A stretch of 64,000 nucleotides of DNA from Actinoplanes palleronii. GTDB taxonomy: Bacteria > Actinomycetota > Actinomycetes > Mycobacteriales > Micromonosporaceae. Where the stretch lies: NCBI RefSeq assembly GCF_016862315.1, contig NZ_BOMS01000094.1, forward strand, positions 1 to 64,000, read 5' to 3'. The position numbers were made by a program, and so were the translations under genes. Positions 26,101 to 34,046 of this stretch are shown here, piece by piece (position 1 is the first letter of the stretch; each line of letters opens with the position of its first letter). Below the pieces are notes generated by a model, which saw nothing but the letters and a program-made list of their open reading frames with translations, did no database searches and was not told where the DNA came from.

Positions 26101-26774
26101 CCGGGCTGCTGGACGATCGGGCGCTGCACGCGTCGTCGGTGGTGGCGAACTGCGCGATGAACCGCGAGCGCCAGCTGGCCGGGGTCAACAGCTACGCGCG
26201 GGAGCTGGGCTTCGACCCGGTCGCCTGGCTGGCCGCGCTGCCCGGTGAGGGCGTCGGGTGGCTGGATCTGTGCTGCGGGAGCGGGCGGGCGCTGCTCCAG
26301 GCCGCCGAGCGGGTGCGGGCGGACGCCGAGCTGGTCGGGGTGGACCTGGTGGACGCGTTCCTGCCTCACAAAGCCGCGCCCCGGACCGGCGGGCCGGTGC
26401 TCGTCGCCGCGCCGATCGAGAGCTGGACACCCGAGCGGCTGTTCGACCTGATCACGTGTGTGCACGGGCTGCACTACGTCGGGGACAAGCTCGGGGTGCT
26501 CGGCCGGGTGGTGAGTTGGCTGACGCCGGGCGGGCGGTTCGTGGCCGACCTGGATCTGGACAGTGTCCGGGTCGGGGAGGGGCGCGTTGCCGGGCGACGG
26601 CTGGCCTCACACCTGCGGGCGGCCGGGATCGACTACGACGGGCGGCGGAAAAGGATCAGTTGTGCGGGGGCCAGGAAGCTCTCCCTGCCGTACGAATATC
26701 TCGGAGCCGACGACCGCGCCGGGCCCAACTACACCGGCCAACCAGCGGTGCATTCCCACTACCGGCCGAAATGA
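26097..26774 (+). CDS. Class I SAM-dependent methyltransferase
   Basis: 225 residues. Motif I W-L-D-L-C-C-G-S-G-R-A-L-L-Q, then L-V-G-V-D-L-V-D (motif II) and F-D-L-I-T-C-V-H-G-L-H-Y-V (motif IV-like) are clear. Substrate unknown. Coupled to marR by a 4-nt overlap, so it is in the regulon of the monooxygenase system and may modify or detoxify the same compound. The C-terminal 40 residues are poorly patterned. Confidence 0.8.
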   Translation: MTGLLDDRALHASSVVANCAMNRERQLAGVNSYARELGFDPVAWLAALPGEGVGWLDLCCGSGRALLQAAERVRADAELVGVDLVDAFLPHKAAPRTGGPVLVAAPIESWTPERLFDLITCVHGLHYVGDKLGVLGRVVSWLTPGGRFVADLDLDSVRVGEGRVAGRRLASHLRAAGIDYDGRRKRISCAGARKLSLPYEYLGADDRAGPNYTGQPAVHSHYRPK

Positions 26775-26818
26775 CCCATCAACCGATGTGACCTGCGGAA
26801 AATTGGCATGCTCGAAGG

Positions 26819-27580
26819 GTGCGCCTCCGCCGGAAAGCCGCCGTTGCCGTGATCATGGTCGCGGCAACGGCAACGGCAACGGCAGCCGGCTGCGGCACGA
26901 AGGCAGAGCCGCCGGCGGCCTCAAAGAGCACGCCGGCATCACCGACCGCGCCGCCCTCACCGACCCTGCCGACGTCACCGACCGCGAGCACGGGAGGAAC
27001 AAAAAGCCCACAAGATACAAAAAGCCCGCAACAACAGAGCAGCCTCAGCCCCGGCTGGGAGATCACCGTCTACTACACCGCCGTCGAGGACTACCACGAC
27101 GGGACACCCACCCCGGTGACCGGCTGCCCCACCCTGAACTGCAAGAACGGCACCGACGACCTCGGCTCCTACCCCGCCGACTTCGTCGAGGCGGTCCAGG
27201 ACGAAGGAACCGGCCGGACCAGCTCAGGCCGATATCTGAACTGGTCCTACGACATCGGCTACTGGCTCGACTCCATCCCCCGCACCAGCGACGGTCAGTC
27301 CCTGTCCCCGTTCGTCTCCGCCGCCGCCGACCCGGACGTCCTCCCGCACGGCACCCGCTTCACCATCGCCGGCTGCGGCACCGAGGACGACGGCTCCACC
27401 CCGCCGTCCGCGGTCTGCGCCGCCCTCAAGGACGCGTCCTGGGAGATCACCGACGAGTTCACCCCGGGGCTCGGCGGCTCCCAGCACATCGACGCCTACA
27501 TCGGCCCGGAAACCGGCGAGAACTTCACCGACTCCGACTGGTACATCACCCTGAACAACGCCCGGATCAGCATCGGCTGA
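26819..27580 (+). CDS. Putative lipoprotein with a 3D-type (three-aspartate) domain
   Basis: 253 residues. N-terminal signal with lipobox A-A-G-C (Cys near residue 24), a Ser/Pro/Thr linker to about residue 78, then a domain with A-A-A-D-P-D-V-L-P-H-G-T-R-F-T-I and E-I-T-D-E-F...H-I-D-A-Y-I-G. This matches the 3D domain of MltA/RpfB-type cell-wall hydrolases, which places three conserved aspartates in a double-psi barrel. Probably a peptidoglycan-acting surface lipoprotein. GTG start, with a weak CATGCT 6 nt upstream. Ends 3 nt before the convergent GNAT gene. Confidence 0.7.
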   Translation: MRLRRKAAVAVIMVAATATATAAGCGTKAEPPAASKSTPASPTAPPSPTLPTSPTASTGGTKSPQDTKSPQQQSSLSPGWEITVYYTAVEDYHDGTPTPVTGCPTLNCKNGTDDLGSYPADFVEAVQDEGTGRTSSGRYLNWSYDIGYWLDSIPRTSDGQSLSPFVSAAADPDVLPHGTRFTIAGCGTEDDGSTPPSAVCAALKDASWEITDEFTPGLGGSQHIDAYIGPETGENFTDSDWYITLNNARISIG

Positions 27581-27583
27581 CGC

Positions 27584-28123
27584 TCAGCGCAGTTCGCCGT
27601 CCAGCAGGCCCATGATGTGCACGTCGCGCCACTGCCCGTCCCGGCGCGACACCTGGCGCAGGCGCCCCTCGTCCACGAAGCCGATCTTCTGGTAGATGTG
27701 GTGCGCCGCCTCGTTCCCGACCACCACGGTCAGCCAGATCCGGTGCAGCCGCATCCGGTCGAAGCCGTACCGGCACGCCGTCCGCATCGCGTCGGTGGCA
27801 TACCCCTGCCCCCAGTAGTCCTTCTCACCGAGGTAGATGTCCAGCTCGGCGATCCCGGTCTCCGGCTCCGCGCCGTGCAGGCTGATCAGCCCGATCAGCA
27901 CACCGTCCTTGCGGCTCTCCACCCCGAACAGCGTGTCACCGTAGGTGTTGCGCGGCCGCTCGGTGAGAAACTTCGTGACGGTCTCCGGCGTCTGCGGATA
28001 CCCCTCCACCATGAACCGCATCACCTCCGGATCATGGTTCCACCGCCACAGCGACTCGGCGTCCCCCGCCCGCATCGCCCGCAGTTCCACAAGTTCGCCT
28101 AAGACATTCAAGACAACCCCCAT
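27584..28123 (-). CDS. GNAT-family N-acetyltransferase (RimJ/RimL type)
   Basis: 179 residues with the acetyl-CoA motif D-Y-W-G-Q-G-Y-A-T-D-A and the N-E-A-A-H-H-I-Y-Q-K-I-G-F signature of RimJ/RimL-like enzymes that acetylate protein N-termini or small amines. The start is uncertain: ATG 28123 lies inside dispersed element copy C, while a GTG at 28090 with AGGCGAA just before it begins V-E-L-R-A-M-R, a more usual family start. In the first case the repeat supplied the start codon. Confidence 0.84.
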   Translation of the reverse strand: MGVVLNVLGELVELRAMRAGDAESLWRWNHDPEVMRFMVEGYPQTPETVTKFLTERPRNTYGDTLFGVESRKDGVLIGLISLHGAEPETGIAELDIYLGEKDYWGQGYATDAMRTACRYGFDRMRLHRIWLTVVVGNEAAHHIYQKIGFVDEGRLRQVSRRDGQWRDVHIMGLLDGELR

Positions 28124-28455
28124 TTTGTACGATCAACGAGCGCACGTCCGTAGGCTACGAGCCGCGTCCCGTGATGGTCTCGCGCATGACCGCTGTCAGT
28201 CCGGACCGCTGCGCGCCCCGGTGCTGACGTCATGGCCGAAGAGCAGCCCGTGCCCGCTCCCCGCCGCCCCGGCGCGGCCCGTGACGCGTCGGCCAGCTCG
28301 AGCCACTCCTCCGCGAAATGCTCCCCGAGCCGCCGGCACACCCCGTCCAGCCACGGCGTGACCCCGGCACCCCCGATCACCTCGACCAGGCCGGGCACCG
28401 CGGTCCGCCGGTACCGGTCGTAGTCGAAGACAAAGATCTCCGCGTCCGCGCCCAT
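28108..28455 (-). pseudogene. Truncated gene ending in a dispersed element
   Basis: The frame opens with a good SD (GGAGGAGA) and M-G-A-D-A-E-I-F-V-F-D-Y-D-R-Y, a start typical of a family of actinobacterial hypothetical proteins that I recall as considerably longer. After about 50 plausible residues (to E-E-W-L-E-L-A-D-A) the sequence becomes low quality and then reads through copy C, which supplies the last 25 residues and the stop. The simplest view is a 5' gene remnant whose 3' part was lost when the element arrived or by deletion at it. Family recognition is from memory and should be treated as tentative. Confidence 0.55.
28113..28185 (-). repeat. Dispersed element, copy C
   Basis: On the minus strand it begins GCGCGAGACCATCACGGGAC and continues GGCTCGTAGCCTACGGACGT, near-identical to copies A and B for the first 50 nt, then diverges to TTGATCGTACAAAATGGGGG. 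It spans the 3' end of a truncated gene and the possible start codon of the GNAT gene. Confidence 0.82.
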
Positions 28456-28526
28456 CGATGTCTCCTCCCCGGTTCCGTCCTCGCCGATGCCGCGCGGACC
28501 TTACCCGGCATGGCAGGATCGATCAC

Positions 28527-29531
28527 ATGGATTTTCGATACGTCGGTGGCAGCGGCCTGCGGGTCAGTGAGTTGTGCCTGGGCACGATGACGTTCGGCAA
28601 CGAGGCCGACGAGGACGTCTCGCACGCCCTGCTGAACCGGTACGTCGAGGCCGGCGGCAACTTCGTCGACACCGCGGACGTCTACAACGACGGCGCCTCC
28701 GAGGAGATCATCGGGCGTTGGCTGGCCGGGCAGAACCGCGACGACCTGGTGGTGGCGACGAAGTTCTTCTGGCGGACCGGCTCCGGGCCGAACGACCACG
28801 GCGCCGGCCGCAAGCACATCCTCGCCGCGGTCCGCGACAGCCTGCGCCGGCTCGGCACCGACTACCTCGACCTCTACCAGGTCCACGCGTTCGACGAGGC
28901 CACCTCCCTCGAGGAGACCCTGTCCACCCTGGACGGCCTGGTCAAGGCGGGCACCGTCCGCCACCTCGGGGTCAGCAACTACGCGGCCTGGCAGCTGCAG
29001 AAGTCCCTGGACGTCGCGAAGTTCCGCGGCCTCGAACCGTTCGTGGCGCTGCAGCCGCTCTACAACCTGCTCGACCGCGAGGTCGAACACGAGCTGATCC
29101 CGGTCTCGCTGAACGAGGGCGTCGGCATCATCCCGTGGGCGCCGCTGCGCGGCGGCTGGCTGACCGGCAAGTACCGCCGCGGCATGACCGAGGCCCCGGC
29201 CGACACCCGCTGGGAGGGTGACAAGCAGTCCTGGCTCGGCCGCTGGGACCGCAGCGTCGACGAACGCACCTGGTCGGTGACCGACACCCTGCTGGCCGTC
29301 GCCGGCGAGCTGGACCGCACCCCGGCCCAGGTGGCGCTGCGCTGGCTGCTGCAGCGCCCCGGCGTGACGTCCCCGATCGTCGGCGCCCGCAGCCTCACCC
29401 AGCTCGACGACAACCTCGGCGCCCTCGGCTGGTCCCTCGACGACAAGCAGATGGACCGCCTCACCACGGCCGGCGACCAGCCCCTCCCCTACCCCTACGG
29501 CTACCTGGCCGGCTCCCCCCGCCGCCGCTGA
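28527..29531 (+). CDS. Aldo/keto reductase
   Basis: 334 residues. The tetrad is visible: Asp48 and Tyr53 in V-D-T-A-D-V-Y-N, Lys79 in V-A-T-K-F and the His in Y-Q-V-H-A-F. A C-terminal NADPH-binding segment G-A-R-S-L-T-Q-L-D-D-N completes the TIM-barrel. Closest to the AKR11/12-like bacterial group. ATG start with CAGGAT 7 nt upstream (leaderless). The final codons are partly duplicated downstream (29549-29576), into the 3' end of the convergent propeller gene. Confidence 0.88.
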   Translation: MDFRYVGGSGLRVSELCLGTMTFGNEADEDVSHALLNRYVEAGGNFVDTADVYNDGASEEIIGRWLAGQNRDDLVVATKFFWRTGSGPNDHGAGRKHILAAVRDSLRRLGTDYLDLYQVHAFDEATSLEETLSTLDGLVKAGTVRHLGVSNYAAWQLQKSLDVAKFRGLEPFVALQPLYNLLDREVEHELIPVSLNEGVGIIPWAPLRGGWLTGKYRRGMTEAPADTRWEGDKQSWLGRWDRSVDERTWSVTDTLLAVAGELDRTPAQVALRWLLQRPGVTSPIVGARSLTQLDDNLGALGWSLDDKQMDRLTTAGDQPLPYPYGYLAGSPRRR

Positions 29532-29576
29532 CCGCCGCACCCACAGCGCTACCTGGCCGGCTCACCCCCGCCGCTG
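29501..29576. repeat. Local duplication at a convergent gene border
   Basis: CTACCTGGCCGGCTC occurs at 29501 and again at 29549, each followed by a C-rich run and GCCGCTG. The 48-nt tandem duplication copies the last codons of the aldo/keto reductase. The second copy holds the stop codon of the opposing gene. Confidence 0.7.
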
Positions 29577-30773
29577 TCCGGCGCGGCGTTTCCAGCGCAC
29601 CCCGGCGACCAGTGCTCCGAGGGCGAGCACGATCCCGGCCAGCCACCACCAGACGGCCGGGCCGATCAGGAACGGCGGATCACCCGCGCGGGTACCGCCG
29701 CTGCTGATCGCCCGGGCGGCCAGATCCACATCGGTGATCGCCGGGTCGACCGCGGTGACCTGCGCCGGGGCCCCCGCGCGGGGTGACAGCGCCAGCACCT
29801 GGCCGGCCTGGCCCGCCTCGCGCCGCAGGTAGAGCAGCGCGGACCCGTCCGGCCGCCAGCCGAGCAGGCCGGCCGCCACCACACCACCGGAGACCGCGGG
29901 CAGCTCCGGTCCGGCGACCGGCTGGCCGGTACCCGGGTCGAACCAGCGCGGCGCCCACGCCGCCGACGCGACAAGTGCCAGCGCGCTCCCGTCCGGCGTC
30001 CAGGCGCCCTTGCCCGCCAGCCGATACCCGCTCGGCGCCGTGAACGCCACCAGTTCCCGGCCCGCGCTGTCCAGCACGTGCACCCGGCCATCGGCCAGAT
30101 ACGCGAGCCGGTCACCATCGGCCGAGAACGCGACGCTGAACCCGGCCTCGCCCGCGGTCGCCAGCGTCCGGAACTCTCCGCCGGCCACCTCTTTGATCAC
30201 CAGGTCCACGCTGCCCGGCGCGGTGCCGAGCGTGCTGCCGACGATCTGCCGGCCGTCCGGCGACCAGGCCAGCGGGGTGAGCGCCAACGGCGTGCTCCGC
30301 CCGGTGGACAGGTCGACGAGCCCGCCCTCGTCCGCCGCGAACCGCCCGTCCGGGGACAGCAGCGGCGCACGCCGGCTCGCGATGCCGACGTCGATCGTCC
30401 GGTACCGCTCCTCGTACGCGCCGACCAGCCCGCCCAGTTCCGACTCGCCGGAGAGCAGGCCCAGTCGCCGGCTGTCCCCGATGAACGAGACCGCGGCGGC
30501 GCCCAGGCGCGGCCGGTCGTCGACGTCGAGCGACCCGTAGGCGGGCAGCCCGATCCGGTCCGGCAGGCTCGGCGCCTGGCCGGCGGCGACCGGGATCACC
30601 GCCGGACGGGTCGCGACCGGCACGGCCACCGCCAGCACGGCCGCGACCGCCGCCCAGGCGGCCGCGGTACGCCGCCGGGTGCGCCGCGCCGTCGCCATGG
30701 CCCGCTCGTACACCGGATAAACCGGAGCCGAATCGGCCGTGCGCCGCAGCTCCTGCCGGAGTCCCTCGGTCAT
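29562..30773 (-). CDS. Membrane-anchored WD40-like propeller, partner of a SigE sigma factor
   Basis: 403 residues. A short cytosolic N-terminus, a transmembrane helix at about 38-55, an extracytoplasmic beta-propeller (S-P-D-G-R, S-A-D-G-D-R-L-A-Y-L, T-P-D-G-S-A-L, R-P-D-G-S-A-L-L-Y-L blade motifs) and a second transmembrane helix near the C-terminus (W-W-W-L-A-G-I-V-L-A-L-G-A). Its ATG overlaps the sigma factor stop (ATGA). Coupled genes of this kind often act as sensors or anti-sigma factors for the SigE partner; the short N-terminus has no obvious zinc motif, so the mechanism is open. Confidence 0.78.
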   Translation of the reverse strand: MTEGLRQELRRTADSAPVYPVYERAMATARRTRRRTAAAWAAVAAVLAVAVPVATRPAVIPVAAGQAPSLPDRIGLPAYGSLDVDDRPRLGAAAVSFIGDSRRLGLLSGESELGGLVGAYEERYRTIDVGIASRRAPLLSPDGRFAADEGGLVDLSTGRSTPLALTPLAWSPDGRQIVGSTLGTAPGSVDLVIKEVAGGEFRTLATAGEAGFSVAFSADGDRLAYLADGRVHVLDSAGRELVAFTAPSGYRLAGKGAWTPDGSALALVASAAWAPRWFDPGTGQPVAGPELPAVSGGVVAAGLLGWRPDGSALLYLRREAGQAGQVLALSPRAGAPAQVTAVDPAITDVDLAARAISSGGTRAGDPPFLIGPAVWWWLAGIVLALGALVAGVRWKRRAGQRRG

Positions 30774-31276
30774 CGCGTGCTCCTCTCGGTCTCGTGCAGC
30801 AGCTCGGGAGCGATGTCCCGCAGCCGGCGCAGCGCGTCGTGCGCGTGCCGTTTCACGGTGCCGACCCGGCACCCCAGCAGCTGCGCGGCCTGGGCCTCGG
30901 TGAGGTCGTCGTAGAACCGCAGCACGATCACCGCCCGCTGTTTCGGGCTCAGCCGGCTCAGCGCCTGCGCCATGGTCAGCCGCAGCGCGGTCGCGTCGGC
31001 CGGGTCGGCCTGCGCCACCTCCCGGTGCCCACCGGTGAGCTGTTCCGGCACCCGGCGGCGCCGCCACCAGCTGACGTGCTGGTGATACATGGCCCGGCGC
31101 ACATACGCCTCCGGGTCGCTGTCACGCACCCGCCGCCAATGCCGATACGTGCTGGCCAGCGCGCTCTGCAGGAGATCCTCGCCCAGATGGTGATCCCCGG
31201 TGAGCAGGTACGCATGACGTGACAACGCCGCGGAACGCCCCCGGACGAACTCCCGGAACCCGTCAGCCTCAGCCAC
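30770..31276 (-). CDS. SigE-family ECF RNA polymerase sigma factor
   Basis: 168 residues. Sigma region 2 (A-Y-L-L-T-G-D...A-E/D-L-L-Q-S-A-L-A) and region 4 (L-S-P-K-Q-R-A-V-I-V-L-R-F-Y-D-D-L-T-E-A-Q-A-A-Q-L-L-G-C-R-V-G-T-V-K) are complete; the linker is short, as in the actinobacterial SigE family. GTG start preceded by GGGGGTGGG. Overlaps the membrane propeller gene and is expected to form an operon with it. Confidence 0.9.
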   Translation of the reverse strand: MAEADGFREFVRGRSAALSRHAYLLTGDHHLGEDLLQSALASTYRHWRRVRDSDPEAYVRRAMYHQHVSWWRRRRVPEQLTGGHREVAQADPADATALRLTMAQALSRLSPKQRAVIVLRFYDDLTEAQAAQLLGCRVGTVKRHAHDALRRLRDIAPELLHETERSTR

Positions 31277-31408
31277 TTACCCACCCCCTTCACCACCAAG
31301 AACGCCCCCCCGGCGCGCAAATGGTTGGGGGCCGCGCCAGTCTGGCCCCAGATCAGGTCCAGCGGACCCACGGTGCACCCCCGGGCCGCAGCGCGGTCAC
31401 CGCCCCCC

Positions 31409-31655
31409 GGCTGGTTGTCAGGGGTGTGTCGAACGGAGTGAGACACCCCTGACAACCAGCCAAGACCAGCACGTGCCCACGACCACCGGCCCGGCACGGA
31501 CCCCGGCTGGTGCTCAGGGGTGCCTCAACAGACGCGACACACCCCTGACGACCAGCCGGAACCGGGCACGCGCACGGGCACCGGCCCGGCACGGACCCCG
31601 GCTGGTGCTGAGGGTTGCCTCGCCGGGCGCGAGACGGCCGTCAGCGCCAGCCGGG
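31409..31655. repeat. Hairpin-family repeat H3, three tandem copies
   Basis: Copy a 31409-31461 has 22 paired positions with one mismatch and the loop sequence TCGAACGGAGTGA. Copies b (31503-31559) and c (31597-31655) share the left flank GGCCCGGCACGGACCCCGG and repeat with a period of about 94 nt. Copy c is less well conserved in its inner stem. The array fills most of the 389-bp gap between the sigma factor start and the 3' end of the MFS gene, so the 3' end of the MFS transcript runs into it. Confidence 0.84.
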
Positions 31656-31665
31656 ACCGGCGCGG

Positions 31666-32898
31666 TCAGACCAGAGCGGGTTCCTCCTGGTGGGTGGGGA
31701 CGGTCGGGTGGCGGTCGAGGCGGAAGCTGAGGACTGCCAGAAGCAGGCCGATGAGGGCGAGGGCGATGCCGAGCCACGCCGACGACAGGTAACCCCAGCC
31801 GGCGGCGATGACCAGGCCGCCGAGGGCCGCGCCGAGGCCGTTCGAGACGTTGATGGCAGCCTGGTTCAGCGCGGCGCCCATCAGCTGCGTGCCGGGCGCC
31901 GCGACCATCAGCTGCGCCTGCAGGGCCGGGACGATGAACAGGCTGGCCGCGCCGACCAGGAACGCGCCGGCGAACAGGCCGACCGGGTGCGACGCGGTCA
32001 GGCCGAAGAAGGCCACCGACACGGCCAGCCCGGACAGCCCCCACAGCACGCTGCGGCGCAGGTCCCGGTCGGCGGCGATGCCACCGGCCGCGATGCCCGC
32101 GGTCATGCCGAGGCCCATGGTGGCCAGGACCCACGGCACGACGCCGGCGGACAGCCCGGTCACGTGGGTGGTCACCGGGGCGACGTAGCTGTTCACCGCG
32201 AAGAACCCGGCCGGGCCGATCGCGACCACCAGGATCACCAGCCAGACCTGCGGACTGCGGAAGGCCCGCAGCTCGGCTCGGGGCGAGCCGCCGGGTGCGA
32301 CCGCGACCGGGGGCACGACGAGCGCGGCGGTCAGCAGGGTGACGGCGAAGACCGCGGCGACCGCGAGGTAGGCGGCCCGCCAGCCGTGCGCCTGCCCGAG
32401 GCCGGTGATCAGCGGGACGCCGAGCAGGTTCGCCGCGGTCAGTCCGCCGATCACGATCGACAGGCCCTTGCCGTGGTTGCCGGGGCCGAGGATGCCGGCG
32501 GCCAGGATGCCGGCCGCGCCGAAGTACGCGCCGTGCGCCAGGGCGGCGATGAACCGTCCGGCGAGCACGAGTTCGAAGGTGGGTGCGAGCGCGGACGCCG
32601 TGGTGCCGGCGACCATCAGGCCGAGCAGACCCAGGACCAGGCGGCGGCGGGGGACGCGGGCGGTCAGCGCGGCGATGGTCGGTGCTCCGGCGACGACCCC
32701 CAACGCGTACGTCGTGATCATCCAACCGGCGCGGGCGACCCCGTCCGGAGCGGAGCGCGCGTAGACGTCCGGCAGCAGGTCCCGGGCGATCTCCGGCAGC
32801 AGGCCCATGGCGACGAACTCGGTCAGGCCGAGCCCGAATCCGCCCAGGGCGAGGGCCAGCAGGGCCGCCCAGCGGCGACCGGAGGTAAGCGTGTCCAC
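31666..32898 (-). CDS. MFS transporter (chloramphenicol-resistance/AraJ type)
   Basis: 410 residues, twelve hydrophobic helices. The start F-G-L-G-L-T-E-F-V-A-M-G-L-L-P-E-I-A-R-D-L resembles the DHA1 subfamily of CmlR/AraJ/YdhP drug and sugar exporters. GTG start; TAGGAT lies 8 nt upstream, inside an operator dyad. Divergent from a LacI regulator with two identical operators between them, so it is probably induced by a sugar-like ligand. Confidence 0.88.
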   Translation of the reverse strand: MDTLTSGRRWAALLALALGGFGLGLTEFVAMGLLPEIARDLLPDVYARSAPDGVARAGWMITTYALGVVAGAPTIAALTARVPRRRLVLGLLGLMVAGTTASALAPTFELVLAGRFIAALAHGAYFGAAGILAAGILGPGNHGKGLSIVIGGLTAANLLGVPLITGLGQAHGWRAAYLAVAAVFAVTLLTAALVVPPVAVAPGGSPRAELRAFRSPQVWLVILVVAIGPAGFFAVNSYVAPVTTHVTGLSAGVVPWVLATMGLGMTAGIAAGGIAADRDLRRSVLWGLSGLAVSVAFFGLTASHPVGLFAGAFLVGAASLFIVPALQAQLMVAAPGTQLMGAALNQAAINVSNGLGAALGGLVIAAGWGYLSSAWLGIALALIGLLLAVLSFRLDRHPTVPTHQEEPALV

Positions 32899-32909
32899 GG
32901 CTCCGAATC

Positions 32910-32947
32910 CTAGAACGTTCTAGTAGACGCCGCGATAGAACGTTCTA
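32910..32947. promoter_or_regulatory. Two LacI operators TAGAACGTTCTA
   Basis: CTAGAACGTTCTAG (32910-32923) is a 14-bp perfect palindrome and TAGAACGTTCTA (32936-32947) repeats its 12-bp core 25 bp away. They flank the promoters of the divergent MFS and LacI genes; the second covers the -35 region of the lacI promoter. The central CG pair is typical of LacI-family sites. Confidence 0.82.
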
Positions 32948-32972
32948 GGGATCACAGGGCTACGATCGGCCC

Positions 32973-33992
32973 ATGCGCAGGACGACCCTCGCCGACGTGG
33001 CCGACGAGGCCGGCGTCTCCGTCGCGCTGGTCTCGATCGTGATGCGGGGTGCGCCCGGTGCCGGCGCGGCCACCCGCGAGCGGGTCCTCGAGGTCGCCCG
33101 CCGCCTCGACTACCGGCCGGACACCCGGGCCCGTCTGCTGCGCAGCGGCCGTAGTCAGCTGCTCGGGGTGATGTTCGACGTCCGGCACCCGTTCCACGTC
33201 GACGTGCTCACCGGGCTCTACGACGCGGCCGGCCAGGCCGGTTATCAGCTCACGTTGAGCGCGGTGACGCCCCGCCGCGACGAGCAGACCGCGGTCACCG
33301 AGCTGATGCAGGACCGGTGCGAGGCCCTGGTGCTGTTCAGCCCGCGGATGCCGTCCGCCGCCCTGGCCGCGCTCGCCGAGCAGCGGCCGGTGGTGACGAT
33401 GATGCGCGCGGTGCGCCGGCGCGACGTGGACGTGGTGCGCACCGACGACGCGCTCGGCTCGCACCAGGCCGTCGATCACCTGGCCGGGCTCGGGCACACC
33501 CGGATCGCGCACGTCGACGGCGGCGCGCTGCCCGGCGCCGCCGAGCGCCGGCTCGGTTATCAGCAGGCGATGGCGCAACACGGGCTCACCTCGTACGAAA
33601 AAATCGTCAGCGGCGGACCCGGTGAAGAAGACGGCGCCCGCGCCGCAGCGGTCCTGTTCGGCGACCCGCCGACCGCGGTGACCGTCTTCAACGACCTGAG
33701 CGCCACCGGCCTGCTCGACGTGCTGCGCCGGCACCGTGTCGACGTGCCCGGCGACCTCAGCGTGGTCGGGTACGACGACAGCAGCTTCAGCCGCCTCGCC
33801 CACATCGACCTGACCACGGTCGCGCAGGACATCGCGGCGATGGCCGGCCACGCGGTCGCCCGGGCGGTGCACCGGATCGAGGACACCCCGGGCGGCGACC
33901 GCGAGACGATCGTCGCCCCGCACCTGGTGATCCGCGGCACGACAGCAGCCCCACCGGGCGCTCCGGGGAGTGACCCGCTGCCGACCGGGTAG
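32973..33992 (+). CDS. LacI-family transcriptional regulator
   Basis: 339 residues. Helix-turn-helix T-L-A-D-V-A-D-E-A-G-V-S-V-A-L-V-S-I-V-M-R; the recognition helix carries A-L-V-S-I where most LacI proteins have S-T-V-S-R, which fits its unusual TAGAACGTTCTA operator. A full effector-binding domain follows, with G-Y-D-D-S-S near the end. ATG start with TACGAT 6 nt upstream. Likely represses itself and the divergent transporter. Confidence 0.88.
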   Translation: MRRTTLADVADEAGVSVALVSIVMRGAPGAGAATRERVLEVARRLDYRPDTRARLLRSGRSQLLGVMFDVRHPFHVDVLTGLYDAAGQAGYQLTLSAVTPRRDEQTAVTELMQDRCEALVLFSPRMPSAALAALAEQRPVVTMMRAVRRRDVDVVRTDDALGSHQAVDHLAGLGHTRIAHVDGGALPGAAERRLGYQQAMAQHGLTSYEKIVSGGPGEEDGARAAAVLFGDPPTAVTVFNDLSATGLLDVLRRHRVDVPGDLSVVGYDDSSFSRLAHIDLTTVAQDIAAMAGHAVARAVHRIEDTPGGDRETIVAPHLVIRGTTAAPPGAPGSDPLPTG

Positions 33993-34046
33993 GACCGACC
34001 GATACTTTTGACAGCGGTCGGTTCGGGGTGAGGGGACAATCCTACG

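Noticed and set aside
34005..34040. TTGACA (34008) as -35 box for the hybrid kinase
   Set aside because: The spacer to GACAAT is 21 nt, too long for a standard promoter; the -10/leaderless call does not depend on it.
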